Below, piece by piece: positions 42,101-51,279 of a DNA stretch of 64,000 nucleotides. Source of the DNA: CAYNZV01 sp965217095. Lineage in GTDB: Bacteria > Latescibacterota > UBA2968 > UBA8231. Under the pieces are notes generated by a model that was not told the DNA's origin, ran no database searches, and saw nothing but the letters and a program-made list of their open reading frames with translations. The stretch is from positions 5,084,001-5,148,000 of the forward strand of contig OZ244235.1 of the NCBI GenBank assembly GCA_965217095.1, written 5' to 3'. Positions within the stretch are counted from its first letter, which is position 1; the number at the start of each line of letters is the position of its first letter. The translations under genes and the position numbers were made by a program.

Positions 42101-42364
42101 GCCTTCCGACGAGGTCGAGCGGATCTTGCGAATGCCTTCCAGGCCAGAGAGTCTCTCCTCGATCCTTTTGCTAACCCCTTCCTCAACCTCTTCCGGGCTG
42201 GCGCCGAGGTAGGGCACCTGGATCTGGACCTGGTTCAGAGAGAATTCCGGGAACGTTTCCTTCTTCATCCCGATAATCCCGAGCAGTCCGGTCAGCATCA
42301 GGAACAGCATCAACAGGTTGGCCGCGACGTGGTTGCGGGCCATCCACTCGACGGGTCTCTTCAT
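39155..42364 (-). CDS. RND multidrug/solute efflux permease (HAE1/AcrB family)
   Basis: A 1069-residue inner membrane pump. N-terminal helix NHVAANLLMLFLMLTGLLG, then periplasmic and membrane repeats with ISLLGSFLLMQPFDVSINMLSL and GIVVDDAIIVGENV (the conserved charged pair of helix 4), and C-terminal GVVVNDSLVLLSF. It uses the proton gradient to move substrates into the outer membrane channel. It starts ATGA-overlapped with the adaptor gene, so the three genes are one operon. Substrates not predictable. Confidence 0.94.
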   Translation of the reverse strand: MKRPVEWMARNHVAANLLMLFLMLTGLLGIIGMKKETFPEFSLNQVQIQVPYLGASPEEVEEGVSKRIEERLSGLEGIRKIRSTSSEGVGVVSVELQLGSDMGQMLDDIKNEIDRINTFPAETEKPVIKEMVRRNQVIDVVAYGDVGEKALKVVAERVRDELRDAPMITQVELAGVRIDEISIEVSEKMLRRHGLSLAHVTDAVRRASLDLPGGSVKSENGEVLVRTKGLRYTGSEYEDVVLLTRPDGTSLKLGHIATIVDGFEDSDLISRFNGQPAAVVQVYRTGDQSALEISEYVKQFIGERRAQLPAGVKLDYARDDARLLLSRLDLLLRNARLGLVLVFILLTLFLDLRLAFWVMMGIPISLLGSFLLMQPFDVSINMLSLFAFIVSLGIVVDDAIIVGENVFAHRERGKSFVRAAIDGTLEVAKPVTFSILTSIAAFMPLFYVEGMMGKFMAVIPVIVISMLAVSLIEALVILPAHLSSSSQGWASRVMGRLFRAPLAWHDAIQRWVDRRLKLFVNNRYRRTVSLAISNPLITTALAASLMLVTVGWVGGGHIKFVFMPKIDSDWLTISLVMPQGTTAEQTEQVVKRIEAGALAVRDEYDGRRSADQPSVFRNVFTIIGDRPTGRRSSMSSAGPAGGQGHVAEITIELLPSEVRPFSSSEIAAKVRGQVGEIPGPESLTFTASLFSAGDPVDVQLSSNDFQQLLQAVERLKLELAGYPGVGDIQDSFQEGKLEMKLALRPQARTLGITLSDLARQVRQGFYGDQALRVQRGSDDVRIMIRYPEDERRSIGDIRNMRVRTPDGVEVPFAHVADVTVGYGYASIERSSEQRIVSVTADIDEKIANADEVNRDLAARILPALIEDYPELRYSYEGEQRERADSFASLGRGFIVAMFAIYALLAVPFRSYTQPLVVMSAIPFGMIGAVWGHVVMGLDLALLSMFGVVALSGVVVNDSLVLLSFYNDLRSQGKPVEEALVEAACQRFRPILLTSLTTFFALLPMILEKSVQAQFLIPMAVSLGFGILFATAIILIGVPVAMKMLHEVLSLLGHERAEYLAKDEAVSEVA

Positions 42365-43596
42365 AGCGTCGACTCCTCCGCTACGCGAACTTTCATCCCA
42401 TCAGTTACGCCGGTCAATTGGGAAACGACAATCTTCTCGCCGGGCTCCATGTCGATGCGAACGAGCATCTCTTCCTTGCTGGCGTGAGCTACCTGAACCG
42501 GGCGCACCCGCAGGATCTGGTCCCGATCCACCACCCAGACCAAGTTTCCAGGACGCACCGCGCGGCGCGGCACCCGGCGGACGTCGTCCACCTCTCGTCC
42601 CAGTATCTGGACGTCCACGAACATGCCAACAACCAGCGGGGCGGAGTAGCTCTTGTCGTACGGCCGCTCTATCTCGGCCACCAGGTGCACCATACGACTC
42701 CTTGGATCCAGCTCGCCCTCGGCGCGTATCAAACGCCCGTCCCACCGGTGCTCTTGGCCGGCGTACCATCCGGCAATGATGACGTCACTACCGATGTCAC
42801 GGACAGCGCGGACCGGTGTCACCTCCGCGGAGGTATCGCCCAGCAGGCGCGATCCTCCGTCGCTGGGGGTGTTGATCGGCACCTCGAACCAGGCCAGATC
42901 CTCGTCCGGCACGGGCAACACGATTTCAGCCTTCTCGATGCTGTAGAGTTGCGCCAGGGCCTGGCCTGCATTTACGAACTGGCCAGCTTCGATACGACTG
43001 CTTCGCACGCGCCCGTCAAAGGGTGCCTTGAGTCGGGTGCGCCGCAGTTGCAAACGGGCTTCCGCCAGCCGCGCCATCGCTGCTTTCAGGTCTGCCTCGG
43101 CAGCATGCAGCTGAGGCAGGCGGAAGACCAGCGGATTGGCGGGTTCAAGCGCTGCGCCGTCGTTGGTCGACAACCGTTCCCACTCACTGCGCGCGACCTC
43201 GGATTCCTCTTTGGCGATGGCGAGGCGATACTGCCTCTGGGCGACCTCCGCTTCCCAACGCTCCAAGGCGAGCTCGTACTCCTCCGGGTCGATCTGGAGC
43301 AGAAGATCGCCGTTGGCGAAAAAGCCGCCCGCCTCCAGCGCCTCCGACTTCCATACCGCGACGCCGGACACCTGGGGTACCAGATCGATCTGGGCACTGG
43401 GACGCACGGTGCCGTGGGCTTCGACGGTTACGCGGACCGAAACCGCTGGAAGCTCCAGCGCTTCCACCAACGGTCCGTTGTAGGCGCGGTCCACCCTCGC
43501 AGGTGGCTCGCTCATCGAGAGCAGCACGCGAAACACGACGAATCCCAGTATGAGAATACCCAGGGGCAGCGCCCCCAACCGCACGATTCGTCTCAT
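42361..43596 (-). CDS. RND efflux periplasmic adaptor (membrane fusion protein)
   Basis: A 411-residue protein with an N-terminal membrane anchor (LPLGILILGFVVFRVLL), a lipoyl/hairpin region (VSGVAVWKSEALEAGGFFANGDLLLQID; a coiled pair from about 120 to 185) and a beta-barrel domain. It bridges the RND pump and the outer membrane channel. Both ends overlap its neighbours by four bases (ATGA). Confidence 0.93.
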   Translation of the reverse strand: MRRIVRLGALPLGILILGFVVFRVLLSMSEPPARVDRAYNGPLVEALELPAVSVRVTVEAHGTVRPSAQIDLVPQVSGVAVWKSEALEAGGFFANGDLLLQIDPEEYELALERWEAEVAQRQYRLAIAKEESEVARSEWERLSTNDGAALEPANPLVFRLPQLHAAEADLKAAMARLAEARLQLRRTRLKAPFDGRVRSSRIEAGQFVNAGQALAQLYSIEKAEIVLPVPDEDLAWFEVPINTPSDGGSRLLGDTSAEVTPVRAVRDIGSDVIIAGWYAGQEHRWDGRLIRAEGELDPRSRMVHLVAEIERPYDKSYSAPLVVGMFVDVQILGREVDDVRRVPRRAVRPGNLVWVVDRDQILRVRPVQVAHASKEEMLVRIDMEPGEKIVVSQLTGVTDGMKVRVAEESTL

Positions 43597-45026
43597 TCGG
43601 TTGACTCCGGGGTTTCGTCTGTTGCGGAGTCGAAGTCGCCTCCCAGAGCCAGGTGCAGATCGATGCGCGCGTCGATGCGCTGTCGTTGTACCAGCAAGAG
43701 CTGACTATCGGCATTGAACGCTCGCCGTTGTGCCTCCAACAGCGTCGTCATATCCTCCAGACCTTGTCTATACCGTTCGGATGCCAGCATGTGGCCGGCC
43801 CCTGCCTCTGCCGCCGCCGAGCGCAACGACACTTCCTGTCGCGCAAGATAATGCTCGGCGGCGAGGGCGGCTTCCACCTCACCGAAAGCGCGCAGAGCGC
43901 TCTGCACAAACCGTATCAACGCCTGCTCCGAGGTGGCGCTTGCCAGGTCGACGCCTGCGCGCAGGCGGCCCCCCTGGAACAAGGGCTGGCTCAGGTTCGA
44001 CACCAGATTCCAGACGGCGAAATCACCATCCAACAGATCCTTTAGCTCACTACTCGAGCGTCCCCCGGAGGCGGTGAGACTGAGCCTGGGATACAACGCT
44101 CGACGGGCTTCCGTCACCCGGGCTCCCGCGGCGGCCAGCCGTCTTTCCGCGGCGATCAGGTCCGGACGCCGGGAAATCAGGTCCGCCGGCAAACCGGTGG
44201 GAACCGCCGGCGGCAGCGACGGAAGCAGCTCTCCGGTCCTGATGGTCGCGGAGGGATAACGCCCCAGCAGCAACTCGAGTTGTCGCAATGCGGCGTCCCG
44301 CGCGCGCAGGCGCTGCTGCAGCACCGCGGCGGCGGTCGCTTCGTTCGACAGCGCCAGCCGTAGGTCGAGGGAGGGTCGTAGACCACGGACGTAGCGTTGG
44401 CGAATCTGTTCCGCGGCAAGGCGGAGATTCTCGACCGTGGACTCCGACAATCGCACTTGTCCAGTCGATTCAAGAGCCGCAAAAAAAGCGCGGGCGGTCT
44501 GCGCCACCAGCGACAGGCGGGCCGCTTCCATGTCCGCAAGACTGGCTTGAAGGTCGGCCAACGCAGCTGACTTTCCCGCTCGTAACCGACCCCAGAGATC
44601 CAGCTCCCAGCTCAAATTGAGCGCAGCGCCATAGGTGGTGGTAGTCGAACTCAGAACCTCGGTGCCGGCCCCTGGTATGGGAAAGCCGATAAAATTCTGA
44701 CGCCGTCGCGAGCCGTCGGTGTTGGCGCTCAAGTGAGGCGACAGCGCAGCTCCAGCGATCCGTGCCTGGGCTCCCGCAGCCTCGACTCGGGTTGCTGCAA
44801 CCTGAAGGTCGTGATTCTGCTCGAGGGCTTCGTAGACATAGGTGGCCAACACTGTGTCTCCAAAGGCCATCCACCAGGAGTTGGGGGTTGCCGTGGGTGG
44901 CGCCAGGTCGCTCCCAGCCGCCGACCACTCCGCCGGTGCGTCCAGATTGAGAACGGGGATCGCCACCTTGGGAGCTGAACCGCAAGCCAGAAAGAGACAG
45001 GCGAGGACGGGATGAATCGTTTTCAC
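43593..45026 (-). CDS. Outer-membrane efflux lipoprotein (NodT/TolC family)
   Basis: A 477-residue protein with a lipobox near residue 15 (LFLACGS) and the duplicated OEP helical pattern (YVYEALEQNHDLQVAATRVE; VAYPRL-type segment ALYPRLSLTASGG). It forms the trimeric outer membrane channel of the pump and is first gene of the operon. A palindrome lies 67 bases upstream. Confidence 0.92.
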   Translation of the reverse strand: MKTIHPVLACLFLACGSAPKVAIPVLNLDAPAEWSAAGSDLAPPTATPNSWWMAFGDTVLATYVYEALEQNHDLQVAATRVEAAGAQARIAGAALSPHLSANTDGSRRRQNFIGFPIPGAGTEVLSSTTTTYGAALNLSWELDLWGRLRAGKSAALADLQASLADMEAARLSLVAQTARAFFAALESTGQVRLSESTVENLRLAAEQIRQRYVRGLRPSLDLRLALSNEATAAAVLQQRLRARDAALRQLELLLGRYPSATIRTGELLPSLPPAVPTGLPADLISRRPDLIAAERRLAAAGARVTEARRALYPRLSLTASGGRSSSELKDLLDGDFAVWNLVSNLSQPLFQGGRLRAGVDLASATSEQALIRFVQSALRAFGEVEAALAAEHYLARQEVSLRSAAAEAGAGHMLASERYRQGLEDMTTLLEAQRRAFNADSQLLLVQRQRIDARIDLHLALGGDFDSATDETPESTE

Positions 45027-45092
45027 GAAAGATGTATATACCAGAATTCGCGGGCGCCGGTCTCCGCGCCCGTGGTAATTGGGTCGTTGATC

Positions 45093-45111
45093 CTGCTACT
45101 CAACGTAGCAG
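45093..45111. promoter_or_regulatory. Perfect palindrome upstream of the efflux operon (possible operator)
   Basis: CTGCTAC-5 bases-GTAGCAG, 67 bases upstream of the outer membrane channel start and not followed by a T-run on either strand. Its position suits a repressor site such as those of TetR-type efflux regulators, but no regulator gene is adjacent; it could instead be a weak hairpin between UDP-xylose synthase and the operon. Confidence 0.4.
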
Positions 45112-45164
45112 AATTCGGTTTCGGAAGTTTTTCCGCCTTGTAAAGAAGTGTAAAGACTGCCGTC

Positions 45165-46103
45165 TCAAATCCGTCTCAAGTTCGCAGCGAACCAATCGAT
45201 GGTCCGTTTCAGCCCTTCGTCGGGAGAGACCCGCGGCTCCCAGCCCAGCACCTCCCTGGCTTTCGTGATATCGGGAAGACGGATCTTGGGGTCATCTTCG
45301 GGCAGAGGTCTGAACCCGATCTTGCTGCTGCTTCCCGACAGCTCGACGATCTTGTTGGCCAGCTCTACCATGCTCAGCTCGGAAGGATTGCCAATGTTGA
45401 ATGGGGTGTTGACGTCTGCTTTCATGACCCGGTTTATCACCTCCACCAGGTCGCTCACGTGACACACGCTGCGGGTCTGGCTACCGTCGCCGTAGACGGT
45501 GATTTCCTGGTCGCTCAGCGCCTGGGTAATGAAGTTGGGAATGGCCCTCCCATCGTCGGGCCGCATGCGCTCTCCATAGGTGTTGAATATGCGTACAATA
45601 CGGGTGTCCACTCCGTGCAGTCGGTGGTACGCCATGGTCATCGATTCGGCGAACCGTTTCGCCTCGTCATAGACCCCGCGAATGCCGATCGGGTTGACGT
45701 TGCCCCAGTAATCCTCGTTTTGCGGATGGATCAGCGGATCTCCGTAGACTTCCGAGGTCGAGGCGAGGAAAAACTTGGCCCCTTTGGCTACCGCCAACCC
45801 GAGGGTCTTGTGCGTACCCAGCGCTCCAACCTTGAGGATGCGTATGCCCAGATCCTCGAAATCGGCGGGACTGGCCGGGCTGGCAAAATGCAGAATGAAG
45901 TCGAGCGGGCCGTCTACGTGAATGAAATTCGTTACGTCGTATTGCACGAAGCTGAATTTCGGATTGCCGAAATGCTGGCTCACATTGTCGGTCCTCCCGG
46001 TAAGCAGGTTGTCCATGCAGATCACTTCATGACCATCCTTGAGGAATCTGTCGCAGAGATGTGAGCCGATAAACCCGGCACCTCCGGTTACCAAGATGCG
46101 CAT
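45165..46103 (-). CDS. uxs: UDP-glucuronate decarboxylase (UDP-xylose synthase)
   Basis: A 312-residue short-chain dehydrogenase: TGGAGFIGSHLCDRFL for NAD, HFASPASPADF, STSEVYGDP, YDEAKRFAES with the catalytic Tyr/Lys, and RIFNTYGERMRPDDGR, all specific for UDP-glucuronate decarboxylases. It makes UDP-xylose for envelope polysaccharide. It follows the UDP-GlcNAc epimerase gene by 28 bases. Confidence 0.92.
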   Translation of the reverse strand: MRILVTGGAGFIGSHLCDRFLKDGHEVICMDNLLTGRTDNVSQHFGNPKFSFVQYDVTNFIHVDGPLDFILHFASPASPADFEDLGIRILKVGALGTHKTLGLAVAKGAKFFLASTSEVYGDPLIHPQNEDYWGNVNPIGIRGVYDEAKRFAESMTMAYHRLHGVDTRIVRIFNTYGERMRPDDGRAIPNFITQALSDQEITVYGDGSQTRSVCHVSDLVEVINRVMKADVNTPFNIGNPSELSMVELANKIVELSGSSSKIGFRPLPEDDPKIRLPDITKAREVLGWEPRVSPDEGLKRTIDWFAANLRRI

Positions 46104-46131
46104 GTGTTCTCCTAGTCTATCAGGTTGCGAG

Positions 46132-47238
46132 TCATTGCCGGCGCTCGATGCCGCGCCGCAGCACCGCCACCAGGCGTTCGGCGCTGTGCCCGTCCCACAA
46201 TTCCGGAACCTCGAAGGTTGTTGGGTCGGTTTCCAGCGTCTCTAGGGCGGCATTCACGATCTGTTCGGGATCCTGACCGACCAGCCGGTTCGTGCCCTGC
46301 TCGATCGTGATGGGTCGTTCCGTATTGCGACGCATCGTGAGGCAGGGCACGCCGAGCACCGTCGCTTCTTCCTGCAGGCCGCCCGAGTCTGTCAACACCA
46401 GTCGGGCACGTTCCTGCAGTCGCAGAAAATCGAGGTAACCCTGTGGGGGCAGCAGACGCAGGTTCGGAATGCCCTCCAAATAATTCTCCATACCGAATTC
46501 CGCCAAACGTTGGCGGGCGCGGGGGTGGATCTGAAACAGAATTGGCAAATGCGCTTGAATGCGGTCGAATGCCCCGAGGATGCCGCGCAGCGCCTCGGGA
46601 TCGTCGACGTTGGAGGGCCGGTGCAGGGTCGCCAGGGCGTACTCCCGGGGTTTGACCTCCTGGCGTTCCAATATATCCGATGCGGCGGCGCGCGGACGCA
46701 GGCGGACAAGAGTATCGATCATCAAGTTGCCCACCCGGAAGATACACGAAGCTGGAACATTCTCGGCCAGCAGGTTGTCGTCCGCATCTGCCGAATAGGT
46801 GAAGAGAAGGTCCGAGAGTGCGTCGGTTGCGAGGCGATTCAATTCCTCCGGCATACGCCGGTCGCCACTGCGCAAACCTGCCTCCACGTGGGCAACAGCC
46901 ACATCCCGCTTGCTGGCCGCCACCGCGCAGGCAGGAGTGGATGTGACGTCGCCCACCACGACGACGAGGTCGGGTTGTTCCGCTTCGAGAACAGGATCGA
47001 GCTTATCGATGATCTGGGCGGTCTGACGCGCCGGATTGCCGCTTCCCGCATGCAGATAATGATGCGGATCGGGAAGATCGAGATCCTCGAAGAATACCTC
47101 AGACATCTGGAAGTCAAAATGCTGGCCTGTATGGACGAACAACAGCTCGAATTCAGCCGGAAATTTGTGTAACTCGGCCAGGAGGGGGGCGACCTTCATA
47201 AAATTGGGACGCGCCCCAGCAATTACGAGTATCTTCAT
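46132..47238 (-). CDS. wecB: UDP-N-acetylglucosamine 2-epimerase
   Basis: A 368-residue non-hydrolysing epimerase: ARPNFMKVAPLL at the N-terminus, HVEAGLRSGDRRMPEELNR and LTDSGGLQEEATVLGVPCLTMR near the C-terminus. It makes UDP-ManNAc for surface polysaccharides. ATG at 47238; uxs is the next gene. Confidence 0.95.
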   Translation of the reverse strand: MKILVIAGARPNFMKVAPLLAELHKFPAEFELLFVHTGQHFDFQMSEVFFEDLDLPDPHHYLHAGSGNPARQTAQIIDKLDPVLEAEQPDLVVVVGDVTSTPACAVAASKRDVAVAHVEAGLRSGDRRMPEELNRLATDALSDLLFTYSADADDNLLAENVPASCIFRVGNLMIDTLVRLRPRAAASDILERQEVKPREYALATLHRPSNVDDPEALRGILGAFDRIQAHLPILFQIHPRARQRLAEFGMENYLEGIPNLRLLPPQGYLDFLRLQERARLVLTDSGGLQEEATVLGVPCLTMRRNTERPITIEQGTNRLVGQDPEQIVNAALETLETDPTTFEVPELWDGHSAERLVAVLRRGIERRQ

Positions 47239-47654
47239 CCGTTTCGTGGGAGTTAGGTGCGAACGCGCGGCAATGGCAACAAAATATAGATTTCTGTGGG
47301 GGTCCGGGCAATGTGAAGCCGTTTATCGAGCGCCCCGATGAGGACGGCCATGACGTACCGTGAAACCCGGTTTCCGGTTTTCATGACAATGGTGTAAGTA
47401 ACTATTAATTACTCACTTAACACATATTTTCGAACGGGAGTGCGGTGGGCGAATGTCAATTGACGACGCCTTCGGCAATCGCTATGTTTGACCGCACGGA
47501 GCCGTCTCACCCTACGAATTTTCGGCTTCCGGTCCCATCTCCCCGAGCGATCCATTTCGCACATTGCCAAACGGCGAACCTCGATAGTTGCCCCGTGGTC
47601 GGGCCGATCGAGCCGCTGAAGGTGTTGCCACTCCAGAGGGAGGCAAGTTGAACC
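47239..47654. other. Divergent intergenic region between wecB and dnaE
   Basis: 416 bases with no recognisable gene. The A/T-rich stretch near 47395-47430 is a likely promoter area. A ribosome binding site (gggagg) precedes the dnaE ATG by about a dozen bases. A minus-strand frame at 47409-47723 overlaps dnaE and has no motifs. Confidence 0.4.
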
Positions 47655-50600
47655 ATGGCTACCGCCGATTTCGTGCATCTGCATGGTCACAGCGAGTACA
47701 GTCTGCTCGACGGAGGCTGTCACGTTGCCAAGATGGCCACCAAGGCGGCCGATTTCGGTATGCCCGCACTTGCTCTAACCGATCACGGCAATCTCTTTGG
47801 CGCGGTGGAACACTTCAAATCCTGCAAGGATGTCGGCATCAACCCCATCATCGGGTGCGAGGTTTATGTCGCTGTTGGCAGTCGGCAATTACGACAAGCC
47901 GCCAGAGGTTTGAATCATGCCTCCAACCACCTGGTGTTGCTGGCACAAAACCAAATTGGGTATCGCAACCTCATCAAGCTGGTGTCGAAGGCTTACACCG
48001 AGGGGTACTACTACTTCCCGCGAATCGATAAGGAGCTACTGCGCCAGCATAGCGAAGGTCTGGTCTGCCTCTCTGCCTGCCTCAGTGGCGAGATCGCCCA
48101 CCTCTTGGATCGGGAGGGACTGCAGGAAGCCGAAGAAGCTGCCAGCGAATACAAGGAGATTTTCGGTGACCGCTACTATCTGGAGATTCAACGGCACGGT
48201 ATCGACCGCGAGAAGAAGGTCAATGACGGCATACTGAAGCTGCACGCAAAGCTTGGGATTCCCCTGGTGGCAACCAACGATTTTCACTTCTTGGGCGCCG
48301 ATGACCACACGGCTCACGATGCCCTCATCTGCCTCCAGACCGGTAAAACGGTGGCGGATCAAAACCGCATGTGTTACCCCGACGGCCTCTACATGAAAAG
48401 CCAAAAGGAGATGCACAAGCTTTTCAGCGATCTGCCGGAGGCGGTCGAGAACACCCTGAAGATCGCCGATCAATGCCACATCGAATTCGAATTCGATACC
48501 ATGCACCTGCCAAAGTTCCCGATCCCAGAGGGGCACACGGACGAGAAGGTGTATCTGACTTTTTTGGCCGAACAAGGGTTGGCCCGTCGCTATGAGAGTC
48601 CGGATGACGGGATCCGCAATCGACTTCAGTACGAGTTGGACACGATCAATGGAATGGGCTATTCCGGGTATTTCCTGATTGTCCAGGACTACGTGCAATA
48701 TGCCCGCAGTCACGGTATTCCGGTCGGGCCGGGCCGCGGCTCGGGGGCGGGGAGCCTGGTGGCTTATTGTTTGGGTATTACCGGCACCGACCCCATTGGC
48801 CGCAGCTTGCTTTTTGAGCGATTTCTAAATCCGGAGCGCAAGGAGTTCCCCGATATAGATGTGGATTTCGCCGACACGGGTCGCGATCAGGTGATCAAAT
48901 ACGTCATAGACAAATACGGCGAGCAAAACGTCTGTCAGGTCATCACCTTCGGTACGATGGGGGCAAAAGCGGTGATTCGCGACGTGGGTCGCGTGCTGGG
49001 CATGGAATTCGGAGAGGTAGATCGCATTGCCAAGCTCATCCCTAACGAGCTCAAGATCACCCTGGAAAAGGCGATAGAGCGGGTTCCGGAGCTGCAACAG
49101 ATGAATGAATCGAACGATGAGAAGGGGCAGCTCATCGCCCACGCGTTGAAGCTCGAAGGGTTAGCGCGCCATGCTTCGGTGCACGCCGCCGCGGTGATTA
49201 TTGCACCGGGGGACCTGACCGACTTTGTCCCGCTGTATCGGGCGCCCAAAGACGGGCGCATTACGACTCAGTTCGACGGCAACACCTGCGACGATATCGG
49301 CCTGCTGAAGATGGACTTTCTGGGACTGAAGGAACTGTCCCTCATGGACGAAGCGGTGCGGCTGATACGGTTGGATCAGCCGGAATTCGACCTGGAGACC
49401 GTGCCTTGGGATGACGTGGCAACCTTTAGACTATTCGGAGCCGGAGAGACGATCGGGGTGTTCCAGTTCGAAAGCAGCGGCCAGCGAGAATATCTGAAAC
49501 AGCTGAAGCCAGACAATATCGACGACATTATCGCCATGAATGCGCTCTATCGCCCGGGCCCCATGGAGAAGATTCCAACCTTTATCGCGCGCAAACGCGG
49601 GCGGGAACCGGTCAACTACGATCATCCCGATATGGAATCGTCGCTGGCCGAGACATACGGAGTCATGGTGTATCAGGAACAGGTGATGTCGGTAGCTCAG
49701 AAGCTGGCCGGATTCAGCCTCGGGCAAGCCTACACCATGATCAAAGCCATCAGCAAGAAAAGGACCGAGCAGATGGCGGAGATGAAGAAGGATTTTATCT
49801 CAGGTTGCAAGGAACGTAGCGTCGACCAGCGGACCGCCGAAAAGATCTTTGGCGACATCGCGGTCTTTGCCGGCTACGGTTTTAATCGATCTCATTCGGC
49901 GCCGTACTCGGAGATTGCGTACAAAAACGCCTACCTGAAGGCGAACTATCCGAAACAGTACATGGCTGCTAGCCTTACCGTGGCCCGTGACAACACCGAT
50001 ACGCTGACCGTGCTGCTGGATGAATGCCGCCGAATGGAGATCGAAGTGCTGCCGCCCGACATAAACGGCAGCGCCTTGAATTTCACGCCAACGGGCGACG
50101 GGATCCGATTCGGCTTGGCGGCCATCAAGAACGTGGGCGCCGGCGCCGCGCAAAGCGTCGTCGACGCGCGCATGCAGGACGGAGATTTTCCCACGCTCCT
50201 GGAATTCTGCGAGCGGGTGGACTTGCGCTCCGCCAACCGGCGGGTCATGGAGAGTCTGATCGCCGCCGGCGCCTTGGACAGTCTGGAGGGCAATCGGGCG
50301 CAGCAGTTCGAAGCGCTCGATATGGCGCTCCGGTGGGCGCAGAAGGCGCAAGAGGATCGCGAGCGGGGGCAGATCAGCCTGTTTGGAGGTGAGCAGGGAG
50401 ACGGTGGTGCCGCCGAATTGGGGCGTTTCCAACTTCCCGAGATGCAGGAGTGGGACGAGGCGGACAGGCTTCGCAAGGAACGCGAACTCCTTGGTTTCTA
50501 TCTATCCGGGCATCCTCTGGACCGCTACGCCAACGATCTTCAGGCATTCGCGACACCGCTGGCAAGCCTGGAGCAACTGGACGAGGGGATGCCGATACGG

Positions 50601-51134
50601 GTGGGTGGATTAGTGACGCGGGTCAGCGATTTCGAACGCCGCGGACAACGCTTCGCGTTTGTGACGTTGGAGGATTTAACGGGTGCGGGAGATATCGCGT
50701 TCTTTTCCGAGTCTTACGAGGCGTACAGCCCTCTGCTTCAGGACGGCAAGGCGCTATTGGTAAGTGGTCGTGTGTCGGTTCGCAACGGCAGGTTGAGCGT
50801 GCAATCGGATGCGGCCTGGCCGCTGGAAGAAGTCCGCGAGCAGCTCACAAAATCGCTCAATCTGGAGCTGCCATTCGAAGAAGTGCAGGAACAGGTGCTC
50901 GCCGAGCTGCGGCAGCTATTCCAGCGATATCTCGGTGAGTGCGAGCTGTTACTCCACCTCAAGAACGGGGGGGAGAAGGACACCGTGGTGCGCTCGCGCA
51001 GCATACGGGTAAGACCATGCGATGAATTACTGAAGGAAATCGACGGAATCATCGGCCCGAAACGGACGTGGCTGACCGCTGCCCCTCAACAATTTTCTGC
51101 TGTACCTACAAAGAATCGGTTCGCGCGCGCCTGA
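47655..51134 (+). CDS. dnaE: DNA polymerase III alpha subunit
   Basis: A 1159-residue replicative polymerase. Domain order: PHP (FVHLHGHSEYSLLDGG, LTDHGNLFG, YLEIQRHG, TNDFHFLGADDHTAHD, residues 5-210), palm with catalytic FPDIDVDF near residue 395, fingers, a clamp-binding QISLFG near 910 and a C-terminal OB fold (GLVTRVSDFERRGQRFAFVTLED). PHP metal residues seem complete, so proofreading by the PHP domain is possible. Length is normal for DnaE1 type. Confidence 0.96.
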   Translation: MATADFVHLHGHSEYSLLDGGCHVAKMATKAADFGMPALALTDHGNLFGAVEHFKSCKDVGINPIIGCEVYVAVGSRQLRQAARGLNHASNHLVLLAQNQIGYRNLIKLVSKAYTEGYYYFPRIDKELLRQHSEGLVCLSACLSGEIAHLLDREGLQEAEEAASEYKEIFGDRYYLEIQRHGIDREKKVNDGILKLHAKLGIPLVATNDFHFLGADDHTAHDALICLQTGKTVADQNRMCYPDGLYMKSQKEMHKLFSDLPEAVENTLKIADQCHIEFEFDTMHLPKFPIPEGHTDEKVYLTFLAEQGLARRYESPDDGIRNRLQYELDTINGMGYSGYFLIVQDYVQYARSHGIPVGPGRGSGAGSLVAYCLGITGTDPIGRSLLFERFLNPERKEFPDIDVDFADTGRDQVIKYVIDKYGEQNVCQVITFGTMGAKAVIRDVGRVLGMEFGEVDRIAKLIPNELKITLEKAIERVPELQQMNESNDEKGQLIAHALKLEGLARHASVHAAAVIIAPGDLTDFVPLYRAPKDGRITTQFDGNTCDDIGLLKMDFLGLKELSLMDEAVRLIRLDQPEFDLETVPWDDVATFRLFGAGETIGVFQFESSGQREYLKQLKPDNIDDIIAMNALYRPGPMEKIPTFIARKRGREPVNYDHPDMESSLAETYGVMVYQEQVMSVAQKLAGFSLGQAYTMIKAISKKRTEQMAEMKKDFISGCKERSVDQRTAEKIFGDIAVFAGYGFNRSHSAPYSEIAYKNAYLKANYPKQYMAASLTVARDNTDTLTVLLDECRRMEIEVLPPDINGSALNFTPTGDGIRFGLAAIKNVGAGAAQSVVDARMQDGDFPTLLEFCERVDLRSANRRVMESLIAAGALDSLEGNRAQQFEALDMALRWAQKAQEDRERGQISLFGGEQGDGGAAELGRFQLPEMQEWDEADRLRKERELLGFYLSGHPLDRYANDLQAFATPLASLEQLDEGMPIRVGGLVTRVSDFERRGQRFAFVTLEDLTGAGDIAFFSESYEAYSPLLQDGKALLVSGRVSVRNGRLSVQSDAAWPLEEVREQLTKSLNLELPFEEVQEQVLAELRQLFQRYLGECELLLHLKNGGEKDTVVRSRSIRVRPCDELLKEIDGIIGPKRTWLTAAPQQFSAVPTKNRFARA

Positions 51135-51279
51135 ATCCGAGGGTGCGGCAGAGACATCTAAAAGGACGAACCGTCCGCGATCGCATACACGCTCGACTTT
51201 TTGACGCCGGCTGAGCGGTCCGTACTTTCAATCTAAGCTCCGACTCTCTGGGTAACTCGCCACAGAAAGCTGTTGGATT

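Noticed and set aside
42418..43704. 428-codon plus-strand open frame
   Set aside because: Antisense shadow of the adaptor and channel genes, caused by high GC.
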